Shown here in pieces: positions 36,097 to 46,408 of a stretch of 64,000 nucleotides of DNA (position 1 is its first letter; each line of letters starts with the position of its first letter). Made by a program: the position numbers and the translations under genes. The DNA comes from Desulfosoma sp. (lineage in GTDB: Bacteria; Desulfobacterota; Syntrophobacteria; Syntrophobacterales; DSM-9756): positions 179,235-243,234 of the forward strand of contig JBBFKY010000003.1 of NCBI GenBank assembly GCA_037481875.1, read 5' to 3'. Under the pieces are notes generated by a model. That model saw only the letters and a program-made list of their open reading frames with translations, ran no database searches and had not been told where the DNA came from.

Positions 36097-36362
36097 CTTC
36101 TTTCGATCGTGATTGTAACGCCACAACCATTATGGGGCATCCCGGCTGATTGGTGAAGCTGCCGTTGCCAGGACGCTTACCAATCTGAGCCTGCTGCAGT
36201 GAACTTGTAAGAAACTCGGTTTGGGCACTTGCCCGAAAAAAACCTTGCTCCGACAGGGACCTTATGCTAACAGAATCGGTTCGTTACGGTGAAGCTCAAA
36301 GAAAGAAAAAAACGTAGAAATATCGGCTTGATAAATCTGATACACAGGGAAAGGATGACGTC

Positions 36363-36557
36363 ATGAGTCGTGCATGCCAATTTTGCGGAAAGACGCCTCA
36401 TGTGGGGCATAATGTCAGTCACGCCAACAACAAGACCAAGAAGGTTTGGTATCCGAACCTGCAGCGTGTGCGCCACGTGCATGCGGATGGAACGGTTCGA
36501 CGTGTGCGAGCCTGCACCCGTTGCATTCGTTCCGGCATGGTGGTGAAACCTGCCTAA
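36363..36557 (+). CDS. rpmB: 50S ribosomal protein L28
   Basis: A 64-residue ribosomal protein: [23 protein letters not shown], later [12 protein letters not shown]. Cys5, Cys8, Cys51 and Cys54 make it the zinc-binding (C+) form. GGAAAGGATG precedes the ATG. Monocistronic here, with no rpmG partner adjacent. Confidence 0.97.
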   Translation: MSRACQFCGKTPHVGHNVSHANNKTKKVWYPNLQRVRHVHADGTVRRVRACTRCIRSGMVVKPA

Positions 36558-36632
36558 AGTCTTTGAAGTCCTTAGGGTCCTTTTTCAGGGACCGAATGGG
36601 ATCTCTTTCAGTTGTGGTGCATTGCATGCGCC

Positions 36633-37409
36633 CTATGGTTCCCCGTCGGCGACAAGGTTTTTAAGCGTTTCATAAAAAGTGAGAAAACCGGGCTGGACCG
36701 TGTCCGCCAGGACCGTGTCCAGGCCGGCTCCCGCCAGAACCGCCAAACATTGCCATTCCACTTCCACAGGGTATTTTTTTCTTAGTCCGCTTCGCAGGTT
36801 GGACAATCCCACCATGGTGCGCACGGGTTCGGAAAAGATGGACCAGCCTGAAAGCAGCCGCACGGTTCTGATGACTTCTCGCAGATGTCGCTGCGCATCA
36901 GGCCAGCTGAGATTGGGCAGAACCGGATCAAAGATCAGCCGATGCGACGGAATACCTGCAGTAACGGCCGCTTCTCGAAGCTGGATGGCCAAAGCGAGCC
37001 TTTCTTCCACAGAAACCGGAACTCGAGATCGTTCGTCCATAAGCAGAACCACCAGAGGAGTCCTATATTCCACAGCTAGAGGAAGCATGCCGTCGATCTT
37101 GTGCGGTTCCAGTGATAAGGCACTCAGAATGGGTGTCTTACGGCACACGGACAATCCTCGAGCCAGAACTCGAGGGTTCGGGCTGTCGAGAATGAGCCCT
37201 CGATCGGTGACGGCTTCCACCGTTTCCACGAGAAAAGCCATGCGATCTTCATGGCGCTTGGATAAATATCCTGGGTTGATATCAATCCAGTCCACGCCGG
37301 GTAAAGTGCATCGTTGGACCATTTCTCGAACGGGACCAGGGTCCATGTCGCGAATGGCCTGAGCTACTTGTGGGTTGAGGGCGTGAAGGTTATCGGCCGC
37401 CAGTTTCAT
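36633..37409 (-). CDS. Pterin-binding methyltransferase (AcsE/MeTr-like)
   Basis: A 258-residue TIM-barrel protein of the dihydropteroate-synthase-like group that includes methyltetrahydrofolate:corrinoid/iron-sulfur protein methyltransferase. Features: DINPGYLSKR, LILDSPNPRVLARGL, ALSLEPHKIDGMLPLAVEY, RLIFDPVLPNLSW and VGLSNLRSGL. It overlaps fchA by 20 bases, which supports a role in folate-linked one-carbon transfer to a corrinoid protein (Wood-Ljungdahl type or related). The corrinoid partner is not in the window. Several residues differ from classical AcsE (DINPG for DVNVG), so the methyl acceptor is unsure. Confidence 0.8.
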   Translation of the reverse strand: MKLAADNLHALNPQVAQAIRDMDPGPVREMVQRCTLPGVDWIDINPGYLSKRHEDRMAFLVETVEAVTDRGLILDSPNPRVLARGLSVCRKTPILSALSLEPHKIDGMLPLAVEYRTPLVVLLMDERSRVPVSVEERLALAIQLREAAVTAGIPSHRLIFDPVLPNLSWPDAQRHLREVIRTVRLLSGWSIFSEPVRTMVGLSNLRSGLRKKYPVEVEWQCLAVLAGAGLDTVLADTVQPGFLTFYETLKNLVADGEP

Positions 37410-38004
37410 TGCGATCCTTCAGAATCTCCCTTACATGGCGCAGTCTCTCCTCGCCTTTTTCGCGATGTTTCAAGAGAGTCTGAATGAGAGTCTCTCGACG
37501 CTTCGCGTTTTCGACGAGCTGAGCATTGGCCAGCCCGATCCAGAAGGCTCCTTGGACGGCTGATCCGAGAAATTCCACGGCAACGGCCACATCGGCCGTT
37601 AAATGGCGAGCACATCGCGCCCCCACGGCCTCGGAGGTTTCCAAAGCCGCGGCGGCAGCTTTCATGACGTTCAAGGGAACTTGAGACGCCGCTTCGGCGG
37701 CCGAATCCCGAGCCGATAGCGAATGTTGGCTTTTCCGCGTGGCAGCAAGATTTTTATAGACTTCCACATCGTGCTTTCGGTACCAGAAAAGTTCGTGGGC
37801 CATAGAGTTTATCTCTCGCCGTCTTTCTTCCCACCATAAATCACTAGCCGTAGCTCCTGAGGCTCGTTTTTTTTCAAGAGCGATCACCTTTTCCAGGAGG
37901 CACAGGGCCATCAAGGCGCCATGGGCGGCGGCGGATCCGCCTCCCGGATCCGGCCTGGGTTGTCTTAGCACTTCAAGAAAGGCGTCATCATAGAGCAAGG
38001 GCAT
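37390..38004 (-). CDS. fchA: Methenyltetrahydrofolate cyclohydrolase (FchA family)
   Basis: 204 residues of the formiminotransferase-cyclodeaminase/cyclohydrolase family: RPDPGGGSAAAHGALMA at the N-terminus and SAVQGAFWIGLANAQLV. It converts methenyl-THF to formyl-THF (or the reverse) in one-carbon pathways of anaerobes. The start at 38004 has GGAG 10 bases upstream. It is coupled to the pterin-binding methyltransferase, so the pair likely serves one folate pathway. Confidence 0.87.
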   Translation of the reverse strand: MPLLYDDAFLEVLRQPRPDPGGGSAAAHGALMALCLLEKVIALEKKRASGATASDLWWEERRREINSMAHELFWYRKHDVEVYKNLAATRKSQHSLSARDSAAEAASQVPLNVMKAAAAALETSEAVGARCARHLTADVAVAVEFLGSAVQGAFWIGLANAQLVENAKRRETLIQTLLKHREKGEERLRHVREILKDRNETGGR

Positions 38005-38102
38005 GCGCGAGGATTCTCCACGCCGAAACACGGCTTTTCAGCCCAAAAAAGAAGCAAATTTACGGGGCACACAGTGTTTTTGAACGAAGGTCCATGGCTG
38101 GT

Positions 38103-40268
38103 TCATTCGCTGACCCGAAGCACTTCATAGACGTTCTTTTCGTTTCGAAGGGCGGTCATGACTCGGTTCAAGTGCTCGCTGTCTCGAACTTCCACACGGA
38201 ATCGACAGTAGGCCACGCCTGTACCGGTGCGTTCAATGCGAAAATCATTCACGGTCACATCCAATTGCCCCAGCAGGGTACTCAAGGCTCCCACCGTGGC
38301 CCGATCCCCGTCATAGACCACCTTGATATCCACGGGGTAAGTTTGAGCTTCCCCGGTATCCCACTGCACGTCGATGCGACGTTCTTCGTCTCCGGTACCG
38401 GCGTTTTTACAGGAAAGCCTGTGAATGGTAACTCCACGGCCTCGTGTGATATAGCCCACGATGGGTTCTCCCGGCAGAGGATTGCAGCACTTGGCCATGC
38501 GAAACAACACATCTTCCACCCCTTGAACTCGAATCCCTTCGTCGACCTTGGAAGGTTTTTTCCGTTCCGGTGGTTTTTCTTCCCGAGGCTCTACCAGTTC
38601 CGGCTCGGGCAAAGGCAACCGTCCGATAAGCTGCACGGGAGAGAGTTTCTTGTATCCCACGCTGGCCAAAAGATCGTCCACGGTACGCAAGGAAAACTGC
38701 CGTGCTGCCTCCAGCAGTTCCGGGGAATTGATATAGTGGTTGAAATTGAGGCCTCTTTTGCGAAATTCTCGTTCGCAGATTTCCCGGCCCATGGCGATGG
38801 AGCGATCCCGCTCTTCCGTCTTGATCCAATGGCGAATTCGGCTCCGCGCCTTACTGCTCTTGACGAAATTGAGCCAATCCTTGCTGGGCTTTTGATTGGG
38901 GGCCGTGATGATTTCCACCACATCCCCGTTGTTGAGTTCGGATCGCAACGGAACAATCTTTCCGTTGACCCGCGCTCCAACACATCGATGCCCCACTTCC
39001 GTGTGAACGGCATAAGCGAAGTCGATGGGAGTGGCACCACGCGGCAGGACCTTCACATCCCCGTCGGGGGAAAACACGTAAACTTCGTCGGGATAAAGAT
39101 CCAGCTGAAAGCTTTCAAAGAAACTCTTGGGATTTCGCCATCCCTTTTCGGGTTCCAGCAACTGACGCAACCACGAAAACCGTTCCGCTTCTTCACGACC
39201 GACACCTTCCAGGGGACGCCCTTCCTTGTAAAGCCAATGCGCGGCGATACCTTCGTTGGCCACACGATCCATTTCTTCGGTTCGAATCTGAACCTCCATG
39301 CGTTCCCCGTGCGGCCCAATGACCGTGGTGTGCAAGGACTGGTACATATTGGGTTTGGGTCGAGCGATATAGTCCTTGTAGCGGCCCGGAACAGGTTCCC
39401 ACAAAGCGTGCACCAGGGCGAGAATTTCGTAACAGGCCGGAACCGAATCCGTGATGATGCGAAAGGCGATGAGATCGTAGATGCGATCCAAGTCCAGGTG
39501 TTGGGCGGCCATTTTTCTATAGATGCTGTAAAGGTGTTTCGGACGCCCAAGAACCCGCCCTCTAAGGTTGTTTTCCTTCAGTTTATCCGTAAGAATGCTT
39601 CGCACTTCTTCGATGTAGCGACGCCGTTCGATCTCGGTCTTTTGCAGGCGGGTTTGCAGTTCGACATAGGCTTCCGGATACAGGGCGGCAAAAGCCCGAT
39701 CTTCCAGTTCCACCTTCATCCATTCGATACCCAGACGGCTGGCCAAAGGGGCATAGATTTCCATGGCCTCACGGGCCAAAGTGGCTTTTTCTCCGTTGGA
39801 AAATCGATGGATCGCTCGAGTATCATGGAGCACATCGGCCAGTTTGATGAAAATGACCCGCACATCCCTGGTCATGGCCAAAATCATCTTACGGAGATCT
39901 TCGGCCTGCTTTTCCTTGCCTTCCTCCAAGCGAAATTGGGACACTCGGTGCACACCGGAAACGATGGCCGCCACATGATCGCCGAAATCATTCTTGAGAT
40001 CTTCGGCGGATAACATGCCGTCATCTAGAGCGTCATGCAGAAAACATCCGGCGACGGTGTGGTCATCCATCTGAAGGCGAGCCATAAGGGATGCCGTTTC
40101 CAGGTAGTGTTCCAGGTAAGGTTCCGAAGGCAATCTGGGTTTACCTCGGTGCATTTTGGCGCACAGGGTATAAGCCCGTCGCATCAAGGCCACGTCCGCT
40201 TCTGGAAAATAACGCAACACCTGATCTTCGATCTGAAAATACTGCGTCACCGCCTCTACCGCCTTCAC
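38103..40268 (-). CDS. relA: RelA/SpoT family (p)ppGpp synthetase/hydrolase
   Basis: A 721-residue bifunctional-type enzyme. The HD hydrolase domain has FLHDALDDG and KLADVLHDTR (canonical LxHN replaced by LHD). The synthetase domain has GRPKHLYSIYRKM, YDLIAFRII and DYIARPKPNMYQSLHTTV. A TGS domain (VYVFSPDGDVKVLPRGATPIDFAYAVH) and a C-terminal ACT domain follow. Controls the stringent response. It lies downstream of ispG by 58 bases on the same strand. Whether hydrolase activity is intact is likely but not certain. Confidence 0.94.
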   Translation of the reverse strand: MKAVEAVTQYFQIEDQVLRYFPEADVALMRRAYTLCAKMHRGKPRLPSEPYLEHYLETASLMARLQMDDHTVAGCFLHDALDDGMLSAEDLKNDFGDHVAAIVSGVHRVSQFRLEEGKEKQAEDLRKMILAMTRDVRVIFIKLADVLHDTRAIHRFSNGEKATLAREAMEIYAPLASRLGIEWMKVELEDRAFAALYPEAYVELQTRLQKTEIERRRYIEEVRSILTDKLKENNLRGRVLGRPKHLYSIYRKMAAQHLDLDRIYDLIAFRIITDSVPACYEILALVHALWEPVPGRYKDYIARPKPNMYQSLHTTVIGPHGERMEVQIRTEEMDRVANEGIAAHWLYKEGRPLEGVGREEAERFSWLRQLLEPEKGWRNPKSFFESFQLDLYPDEVYVFSPDGDVKVLPRGATPIDFAYAVHTEVGHRCVGARVNGKIVPLRSELNNGDVVEIITAPNQKPSKDWLNFVKSSKARSRIRHWIKTEERDRSIAMGREICEREFRKRGLNFNHYINSPELLEAARQFSLRTVDDLLASVGYKKLSPVQLIGRLPLPEPELVEPREEKPPERKKPSKVDEGIRVQGVEDVLFRMAKCCNPLPGEPIVGYITRGRGVTIHRLSCKNAGTGDEERRIDVQWDTGEAQTYPVDIKVVYDGDRATVGALSTLLGQLDVTVNDFRIERTGTGVAYCRFRVEVRDSEHLNRVMTALRNEKNVYEVLRVSE

Positions 40269-40326
40269 ATCCTCACTATCTGTGCCTTCACGATTTCACG
40301 ACTTCGCGATTGACGACCATACAACT

Positions 40327-41406
40327 TCACGCCCCTAATTCCCCCGTCATGGCCTGGACTTCACGCAACAGTCGTTCCAGCACCTTTTCTTCGGGAAGCT
40401 TTTCCACCAGTTTGCCCTTTTTGAACAAGACGCCGTGCCCTCGGCCCCCTGCAATACCCACATCCGCTTCACGAGCTTCACCCGGTCCGTTGACGACACA
40501 TCCCATCACCGCCACTTTCAAGGGGGTGGCGATGTGCCGAAGTCGTCGTTCCACCTCAGGCACCACGTCCATGAGTTTCCATTCCGTACGGCCGCAGGTC
40601 GGACAGCTGATCACATCCACGCCGCGGTTTCTGAGTCCCAGAGAACGCAAGATCGCGTAAGCGATGGGAAGCTCTTCTTCAGGATCTGCCGTGATGGAGA
40701 CGCGGATCGTGTCCCCGATGCCTTCCGCCAGGAGCAACCCGATGCCAAGGGCCGATTTCACTGCCCCGAGCACGGGAGGACCCGCTTCGGTGACCCCTAC
40801 ATGGAGCGGCACATCGGATAACTCGGCCAGTCGGCGATACGCTTCCACGGTGGTAAGAACATCGGAAGATTTCAAGGAAACCTTGAAAGCCGTGAGGCCG
40901 CATTGGGTAACAAAGTCCATGTGCCTCAAAGCGCTTTCCACCATGGCCTCGGCCGTCGGTCCTCCGTGCCTGGCCAGAAGATCCTTTTCCACCGATCCGC
41001 TGTTTACTCCGATACGAATCGACACCCCTCGATCTCGAGCCTCCTCAGCCACCCGCCGCACCTTCTCACGATCTCCAATATTTCCAGGATTGATGCGAAG
41101 CCCGTCTGCGCCGGCTCGTAAAGCCCCTAGGGCCAATCGGTAGTCGAAATGGATGTCGGCAATAATGGGAACCGTTACGGCTTTTTTGATACGGCCGAGA
41201 GCTTCCACGGCATCCGTATCGGGCACCGCCACTCGAACAATCTCGCAACCCGCTTGGACAAGCCTTTGAATCTGGGCCACGGTGGCGGGAATGTTTCGCG
41301 TGTCCGTGTTGGTCATGGACTGAACGACTATAGGAGCGTCCCCACCGATGGGAACATTTCCCACGTGAATTTGCCGCGAGATTCGGCGGCGCTGCAAACC
41401 TTTCAC
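40327..41406 (-). CDS. ispG: 4-hydroxy-3-methylbut-2-enyl diphosphate synthase (GcpE)
   Basis: Fe-S enzyme of the MEP isoprenoid pathway. 359 residues. Starts with RRRISRQIHVGNVPIGGDAPI; VQSMTNTDT; then DIHFDYRLAL and RINPGNIG. The 4Fe-4S ligands lie in ISCPTCGRTEW and VMGCVVNGPGEA with the downstream Glu. Typical length for the bacterial form lacking the extra plant domain. Confidence 0.96.
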   Translation of the reverse strand: MKGLQRRRISRQIHVGNVPIGGDAPIVVQSMTNTDTRNIPATVAQIQRLVQAGCEIVRVAVPDTDAVEALGRIKKAVTVPIIADIHFDYRLALGALRAGADGLRINPGNIGDREKVRRVAEEARDRGVSIRIGVNSGSVEKDLLARHGGPTAEAMVESALRHMDFVTQCGLTAFKVSLKSSDVLTTVEAYRRLAELSDVPLHVGVTEAGPPVLGAVKSALGIGLLLAEGIGDTIRVSITADPEEELPIAYAILRSLGLRNRGVDVISCPTCGRTEWKLMDVVPEVERRLRHIATPLKVAVMGCVVNGPGEAREADVGIAGGRGHGVLFKKGKLVEKLPEEKVLERLLREVQAMTGELGA

Positions 41407-41553
41407 TGAATCCTCCTTGCCCGCGTTTGCCGAAGATTGTAACGATCTGGACCGGTTTCAGCAACCGGTGCCATGCCAAAGGCGTTGAGCGCTCATAACT
41501 CGAGTCCAGGGACGAAGGAAATGTGTGGGTTCATGCCCTAGGCATCCGGTTCC

Positions 41554-41678
41554 TGTAGGGCGCACCGGTGTGTGCGCCCCAAAAACCTTCTCCAACCAGG
41601 AGTTTTGGGGTGGACACATCGGTCCGCCTCAACAGATGGTGGTTCATGGGGGTGGGTACATCGGTCCGCCCCTACGGG
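41554..41678. repeat. Family B palindromic repeats
   Basis: Three successive palindromic units of the type GTAGGGGCG-GACACRNGGGTCCGCCCCTAC: GTAGGGCGCACCGGTGTGTG at 41555, GGGTGGACACATCGGTCCGC at about 41610 and GGTGGGTACATCGGTCCGCC at about 41651. They fill most of the gap between ispG and the radical SAM gene. No gene is seen. Confidence 0.7.
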
Positions 41679-41742
41679 CTTTTCTTCCGCGGGTGGAGAT
41701 TTGATGACAACTTCCAAGCCAAGGGCCCCGATTCATCAAGCT

Positions 41743-42753
41743 TCAACTTTCAAGGACCGAAAACCCCTCCTTGCCCTCAACGGCCTTGACTTCTATGGAT
41801 TCAACCCCCCAACGCTTCTTCCAATAGTCAAGATTGCAACGCCCAGGCCCTACGATTTCACTCACTCGATGTGGCGGACTATGGATGGTGATACGCCTTC
41901 CAAGAATCGCCCGTCGGGAAAAGGCTGCATCCACGCGACGCCTCCACACCTGTACCCGCACCAGATAGCCTAAAGCGGGATGGTTTGGACCGGCTAAGAC
42001 AAGACCCGGAAGACGCAGTGTTTCGGTTGTCTGCAATCCGATGCGTATGATCCCGATCCCATGATCGGTCAAAAGCTCGTAAGCTTGAGCACATCGTGTA
42101 ACCGCTTCATCCAGCGTGAGCGGTGTGTAGGTTCCTTTTTGAAACCAGCGTTCCAGGACTGTCCCTCGAAGCACCAGGGTAGGATAAAGCCTTACAAAAT
42201 CCGGTGCGAGACGAAGGGCGCGTTTCAGGGTTCGTTTAAACGAACGGCGGTCTTCGCCCGGAAGACCCACCATGAGTTGGAGTCCCACGGCCCAGCCTTG
42301 GGCTCGCACCCGCTGCACCGCTTCGACCACATCACGCACGGTATGGCCTCGACCCGAAGAAACCAGCACCTGGTCATCCAAGCTCTGCGCCCCGATTTCC
42401 ACCGTGCTCACGGGAAAACGGAAAAGTCGCCTTAAGACATCAACACCCAAAGCATCGGGGCGGGTGGAAAAACGAATTCCAGTAAAAGCGCCTTGTTGAA
42501 CCCCCAGCGCCGCGTGTTCGAGAAGATCCGAAACAACGCTGCTTTCGATTCGTGTAAAAGTGCCCCCATAAAAGGCGATTTCTCCCGGCTTTTTCTTTTC
42601 CAAAGCGCTTCGAACATATTCCCGGATTTCATGGATCACAGCATTCCAAGGCACAGAACCGGGCACGGTGGTAATGGCCTGCTGGTCACAGTACACGCAT
42701 TGGTGAGGGCACCCCACATGGGGAAGAAAAACGGGATAGATTCGACGAGTCAT
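41743..42753 (-). CDS. Radical SAM protein (Elp3/oxygen-independent coproporphyrinogen-oxidase-like)
   Basis: 336 residues. The 4Fe-4S/SAM motif is in [13 protein letters not shown] (CxxxCxxC form). [13 protein letters not shown] and [13 protein letters not shown] with the GLPGED segment place it with the Elp3-like radical SAM clade. The start at 42753 overlaps the dacB stop (ATGA), so it is the last gene of the aromatic-amino-acid operon. Substrate unknown. Confidence 0.85.
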   Translation of the reverse strand: MTRRIYPVFLPHVGCPHQCVYCDQQAITTVPGSVPWNAVIHEIREYVRSALEKKKPGEIAFYGGTFTRIESSVVSDLLEHAALGVQQGAFTGIRFSTRPDALGVDVLRRLFRFPVSTVEIGAQSLDDQVLVSSGRGHTVRDVVEAVQRVRAQGWAVGLQLMVGLPGEDRRSFKRTLKRALRLAPDFVRLYPTLVLRGTVLERWFQKGTYTPLTLDEAVTRCAQAYELLTDHGIGIIRIGLQTTETLRLPGLVLAGPNHPALGYLVRVQVWRRRVDAAFSRRAILGRRITIHSPPHRVSEIVGPGRCNLDYWKKRWGVESIEVKAVEGKEGFSVLES

Positions 42754-44246
42754 GGCCCTTTGGCCGCGGCGAGACGAGGAATATCGGTGACAAAGGCATC
42801 CAAGGCTTCCCGAGCATCCCACGGACCGGACACACCGTTCATGATGACTGTCACGGCATAGGCTTTGCCGGTAAGATCTCCAATATAACCGCTAAAACCC
42901 ACCACATCCCGTAAAGTGCCTGTCTTACCCCGAACCGTGTATTGCGAGGAGCAGCTCTTCATGCGCTTGCGCAAGGTTCCTTCCTCACCAGAACGGGCAA
43001 AGGAGGCAAGGAATTCCGGCCCCACATCCCAGTCCCGATGCGCGGCTGTAAGTACTGTGTTGAACGCGGCCGCACTGACCCGCGTGGTGCGCGTCAAACC
43101 CGATCCCGAGTCCAGAGTCATCTCCACAGCAGGAACACCCAGCTCGAGCAGGACATCTTCCACGGCACGGCATCCTTTGGTCAATGAACCTGGAGGTCCG
43201 TAGACATGAGCCCCCAGAACGCGCAAAATCATTTCCGCCATAAAGTTGTTGCTGTAGCGGTTCAATCCGTAAAGCACGTCGCTTAGTGGAGGAGATTCCA
43301 GCCGATAGAGGAGGAAAGCTTGAGGCGGCAGTGGTCTGGGACCCGCGTCTGTACCTTGAATCTGAATACCGGCATCTTTAAGGGCTCGACGAAAGGTGAG
43401 TGCGGCAAAGCGTTGAGGATCCTGAATATTCATGCGGTATTCCGCGGGCAGGAAAGCTTCCCCGGGTTTTTTGCCATGGACTCGAAAGACCTCACGGCCA
43501 TCATCCCCGATCCCCAGGGATGTCAGTCCGACCCAGGGATTCTTGGCCTGATTCTGCCATTCCTGGCGAAACGCCACATAGTCCGTCGGAGGAAAGGTTC
43601 GAATGTCCTTGGCCGTCACCTCGTCTCCTCCGGGAAGGATTTCCACGTTCACCGTATTGTTGTTGACGGCCGTTGCTGAAATCACGGGGTTATGAGGGCG
43701 ATCGCACTTGTTGTCCAGGCACAGGTGTTCGTAAGGAGGATTAAAGGCTGAATCATCCACATAAATGCCGCCCATAACCTTTTCGATACCCTGGGATCGC
43801 ACTTTCTGGCCCAGAACCCAAACCCTTTCAGGAACAAGAAAAGGATCCCCGTATCCTTTGATCCACAGGTTTCCGGAAAGCACACCTTGAACCGGTTTTC
43901 GATCCGCCCACACTTCCGTGCGGAACTGAAAATCCGGACCCAATTTTTTGAGAGCGGCGTAACTGGTGAGAAGCTTCATGAGCGAAGCCGGAACCAGGGG
44001 CTTATGGGCCTGGAATTCCCAGAGAACGGATCCGGAGGGTAACGCTGTCACCTGAACGCTGAGATCTCCACATGAGGCTTGCATATTTCGCAGATGTTCA
44101 GACCATGTGGACGGCTTGGTTCGCTGTGCGGGTTTCTTTTCCGGCTTAGCCCCATCGGCCGGACTCACGGGCAGGACCGTCACGGCACAAAAAAACCAAA
44201 ACCCCAACCATCCCCAGAAATTTTTTCGTGTTTTTCGAAGACTCAT
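42750..44246 (-). CDS. dacB: D-alanyl-D-alanine carboxypeptidase/endopeptidase (PBP4 type)
   Basis: 498 residues with an N-terminal signal peptide (hydrophobic [17 protein letters not shown], then cleavage near ADGA). Penicillin-binding motifs: SxxK in [12 protein letters not shown], SxN in RYSNNFMAE and KTG in [20 protein letters not shown]4-type inserted domain lies between. Acts in the periplasm on peptidoglycan. It lies 6 bases after aroA, an unusual companion for aromatic synthesis genes. Confidence 0.92.
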   Translation of the reverse strand: MSLRKTRKNFWGWLGFWFFCAVTVLPVSPADGAKPEKKPAQRTKPSTWSEHLRNMQASCGDLSVQVTALPSGSVLWEFQAHKPLVPASLMKLLTSYAALKKLGPDFQFRTEVWADRKPVQGVLSGNLWIKGYGDPFLVPERVWVLGQKVRSQGIEKVMGGIYVDDSAFNPPYEHLCLDNKCDRPHNPVISATAVNNNTVNVEILPGGDEVTAKDIRTFPPTDYVAFRQEWQNQAKNPWVGLTSLGIGDDGREVFRVHGKKPGEAFLPAEYRMNIQDPQRFAALTFRRALKDAGIQIQGTDAGPRPLPPQAFLLYRLESPPLSDVLYGLNRYSNNFMAEMILRVLGAHVYGPPGSLTKGCRAVEDVLLELGVPAVEMTLDSGSGLTRTTRVSAAAFNTVLTAAHRDWDVGPEFLASFARSGEEGTLRKRMKSCSSQYTVRGKTGTLRDVVGFSGYIGDLTGKAYAVTVIMNGVSGPWDAREALDAFVTDIPRLAAAKGP

Positions 44247-44252
44247 GCTCCG

Positions 44253-45560
44253 TTACATACCTTCTGCCTGCGATTGTTGCACAAGTTGATCCAAGGCATT
44301 CCAGAACCCAGGAAATGATTTGGAAACCGTCGAAGCTCCGCGAATTATCGTTCCCGGAACCCTGAGACCCAGCACCGCAAAGGCCATGGCAATACGATGA
44401 TCGTTGTAGGTGTCGATGGCATCACCCCGCTGAGGAGGCCCCTCGATACGTAAACCGTCCGGCTTCTGTTCCACACGAACCCCTAGGCGTTGGAGTTCCG
44501 TGGCCACGGCGTCCAGTCGGTCAGATTCCTTAAGGCGCAAGTGAGCCACATTCCTGATGGTGCACGGTCCGTCCGCGAAAGCGCACAGAACCGCCAAAGT
44601 CGGGACCATATCCGGCATGGCGTTCATGTCCACCTGCACAGCCCGAAGACGCTGCGGCCCCTGAACTCGTACACCTCGATCTTCCCACCGAATCGTACAG
44701 CCCATGGTACGCAGCACATCCAAAAAGCGACAATCCCCTTGAACAGCGTTCGGGTTGAGAGGGTACGTGAGCACGTCACCTTGCGTCAAGGCGGAAGACG
44801 CCCAAAAATAGGAAGCCGACGAACAATCCCCTTCCACTTCCATCCGAAACCCCTTCAAGCGCTGCGGTGCCGGGACACAAATAGCCCTCGGTGCTTCCTG
44901 ATGAAATTCCAGACCCACTTCCGCCATCATGGACAAGGTGATGGTCACATAGGGAAAGGAGGCCACAGGATCTTTCCAACGCACAAGGACAGGCCCTCGA
45001 GCCTGGGTCGCCGCAAGGAGCACGGAAGAGAGATACTGACTGCTTTCGGAGGCATCCACTAAGGTTTCGCCACCTGAGAGCCCTCGTCCATGGATGCGCA
45101 AAGGTGGGCATGATCCTTGGCCCAGAAAATGGATCTCGGCACCTAAAGGTCGCAGAGCTTCCGCCAAAGGACCTACAGGACGTTGCCGAAGCCGAGGAGA
45201 TCCATCAAAGACAAAAGTCCCTTTTCCGACAGCTGCAAGGCCCATAAGAAGACGAAGACTTGTGCCACTGTTGCCCAAGGGGATGGGTTCGGTGTTGGAA
45301 ATCCAGCGATAAGAAGCAGGAGAGACGCGAATTCTGGTTCCTTCCCAATGAATGCCGACCCCAAAGCGTCGCAAGGCTTCTGCCGTGATACGGGTGTCTT
45401 CCGCTTCCAAGGCGTTTTCAATGATACTTTCCCCTTCGGCCAATGCCGCCAAGATAAGGGCTCGATGGGTGACCGACTTGGATCCGGGCACGGCGACATT
45501 TCCTTGAACTCGAAAAACACATGGAATTTTTCTTATATCGGACGCTTCACTCATGAGCAA
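44253..45560 (-). CDS. aroA: 3-phosphoshikimate 1-carboxyvinyltransferase (EPSP synthase)
   Basis: 435 residues. VPGSKSVTHRALILAALAEG, GNSGTSLRLLMG, GDCSSASYFWAS, LKESDRLDAVATEL and NDHRIAMAFAVLG are all present. Converts shikimate-3-phosphate and PEP to EPSP. It lies 7 bases after aroE in the operon. Confidence 0.96.
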   Translation of the reverse strand: MLMSEASDIRKIPCVFRVQGNVAVPGSKSVTHRALILAALAEGESIIENALEAEDTRITAEALRRFGVGIHWEGTRIRVSPASYRWISNTEPIPLGNSGTSLRLLMGLAAVGKGTFVFDGSPRLRQRPVGPLAEALRPLGAEIHFLGQGSCPPLRIHGRGLSGGETLVDASESSQYLSSVLLAATQARGPVLVRWKDPVASFPYVTITLSMMAEVGLEFHQEAPRAICVPAPQRLKGFRMEVEGDCSSASYFWASSALTQGDVLTYPLNPNAVQGDCRFLDVLRTMGCTIRWEDRGVRVQGPQRLRAVQVDMNAMPDMVPTLAVLCAFADGPCTIRNVAHLRLKESDRLDAVATELQRLGVRVEQKPDGLRIEGPPQRGDAIDTYNDHRIAMAFAVLGLRVPGTIIRGASTVSKSFPGFWNALDQLVQQSQAEGM

Positions 45561-45567
45561 TTCTTCC

Positions 45568-46407
45568 TTACTGATGTCGAACCGCCCTTCGCAGCGCCTG
45601 CCTCATGACCGCTTCCGGCGCCGGACGGTTCAACCACCAGCTCAACTGTTCCATGCCTTGATAGAGCAACATCTCTAGGCCGTCCACAATACGGGCTTCA
45701 GCCGCTTTGGCTTGTCTCAAAAACGGGGTTTCCAAAGGGACATAGACAATATCCATGACCACCATGTGCGGGGTGAAAAATCCTTCAGGAATTTGAAAGC
45801 CGTATGGATTGCCGGACATACCGGCGCTTGTGGTCTGAACCACCACTTGGGGCTGTACTTGGTCGAGGTGGCTCAAAGGCACCCAAGAACATTGAAACTC
45901 GGCTGCCAACTCATGAGCTCGACTTTCCGTACGGTTCGCGATGATCACATGAGCGCCGCTTTGGATCAGCCCGTACACCACACCACGAGCCGCCCCACCC
46001 GCACCAAGCACCAGGGCCGATACACCTCGAAGAGGGAGCAGACGTTCCAAAGCCCGCACGGCTCCTACCCAATCCGTGTTTCGTCCTTCCCAACCCGACT
46101 CGGTGCGCCGTAGTGTATTGACAGCCCCGATAGCTTGCGCTGCCGGGTCCAGTCGAACACACCAACTCAAGGCTTCCTGTTTGAAAGGCACCGTGACACT
46201 GAGCCCTCGACACCCCAAACCTTCCAAAACAGGCAAGGCTTGGGAAAGCGTGTCGGCTTCAAACGCCAGGTAATAGGCCTTGATCCCAAGCAACTCAAAA
46301 GCGGCTTGCATCATGGCGGGGCTGAGGCTATGGCGTGCCGGACGGCCGATAACCCCGAAAAGATCGTGCTGGACCGATCGCACCCCCTGGCTTGTTCCAC
46401 TCTCCAC
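45568..46407 (-). CDS. aroE: Shikimate dehydrogenase
   Basis: 279 residues from a GTG at 46407, placed there because GGAGG lies 5 bases upstream and the stop of pheA is just 1 base away. A longer frame to 46440 would overlap pheA without a ribosome site. Motifs: FGVIGRPARHSLSPAMMQAAF, SVTVPFKQEA, AVNTLRR with GRNTDW, and the NADP fold VLGAGGAARGVVYGL. Confidence 0.94.
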   Translation of the reverse strand: MESGTSQGVRSVQHDLFGVIGRPARHSLSPAMMQAAFELLGIKAYYLAFEADTLSQALPVLEGLGCRGLSVTVPFKQEALSWCVRLDPAAQAIGAVNTLRRTESGWEGRNTDWVGAVRALERLLPLRGVSALVLGAGGAARGVVYGLIQSGAHVIIANRTESRAHELAAEFQCSWVPLSHLDQVQPQVVVQTTSAGMSGNPYGFQIPEGFFTPHMVVMDIVYVPLETPFLRQAKAAEARIVDGLEMLLYQGMEQLSWWLNRPAPEAVMRQALRRAVRHQ

Positions 46408-46408
46408 G

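Noticed and set aside
36230-36262. GGGCACTTGCCC hairpin with A-run as a terminator
   Set aside because: The T-run is on the wrong side of the stem for either strand.
38094-40013. 639-residue open frame on the plus strand
   Set aside because: It is antisense to the RelA/SpoT gene, shows no recognisable motif and arises from the codon usage of the real gene.
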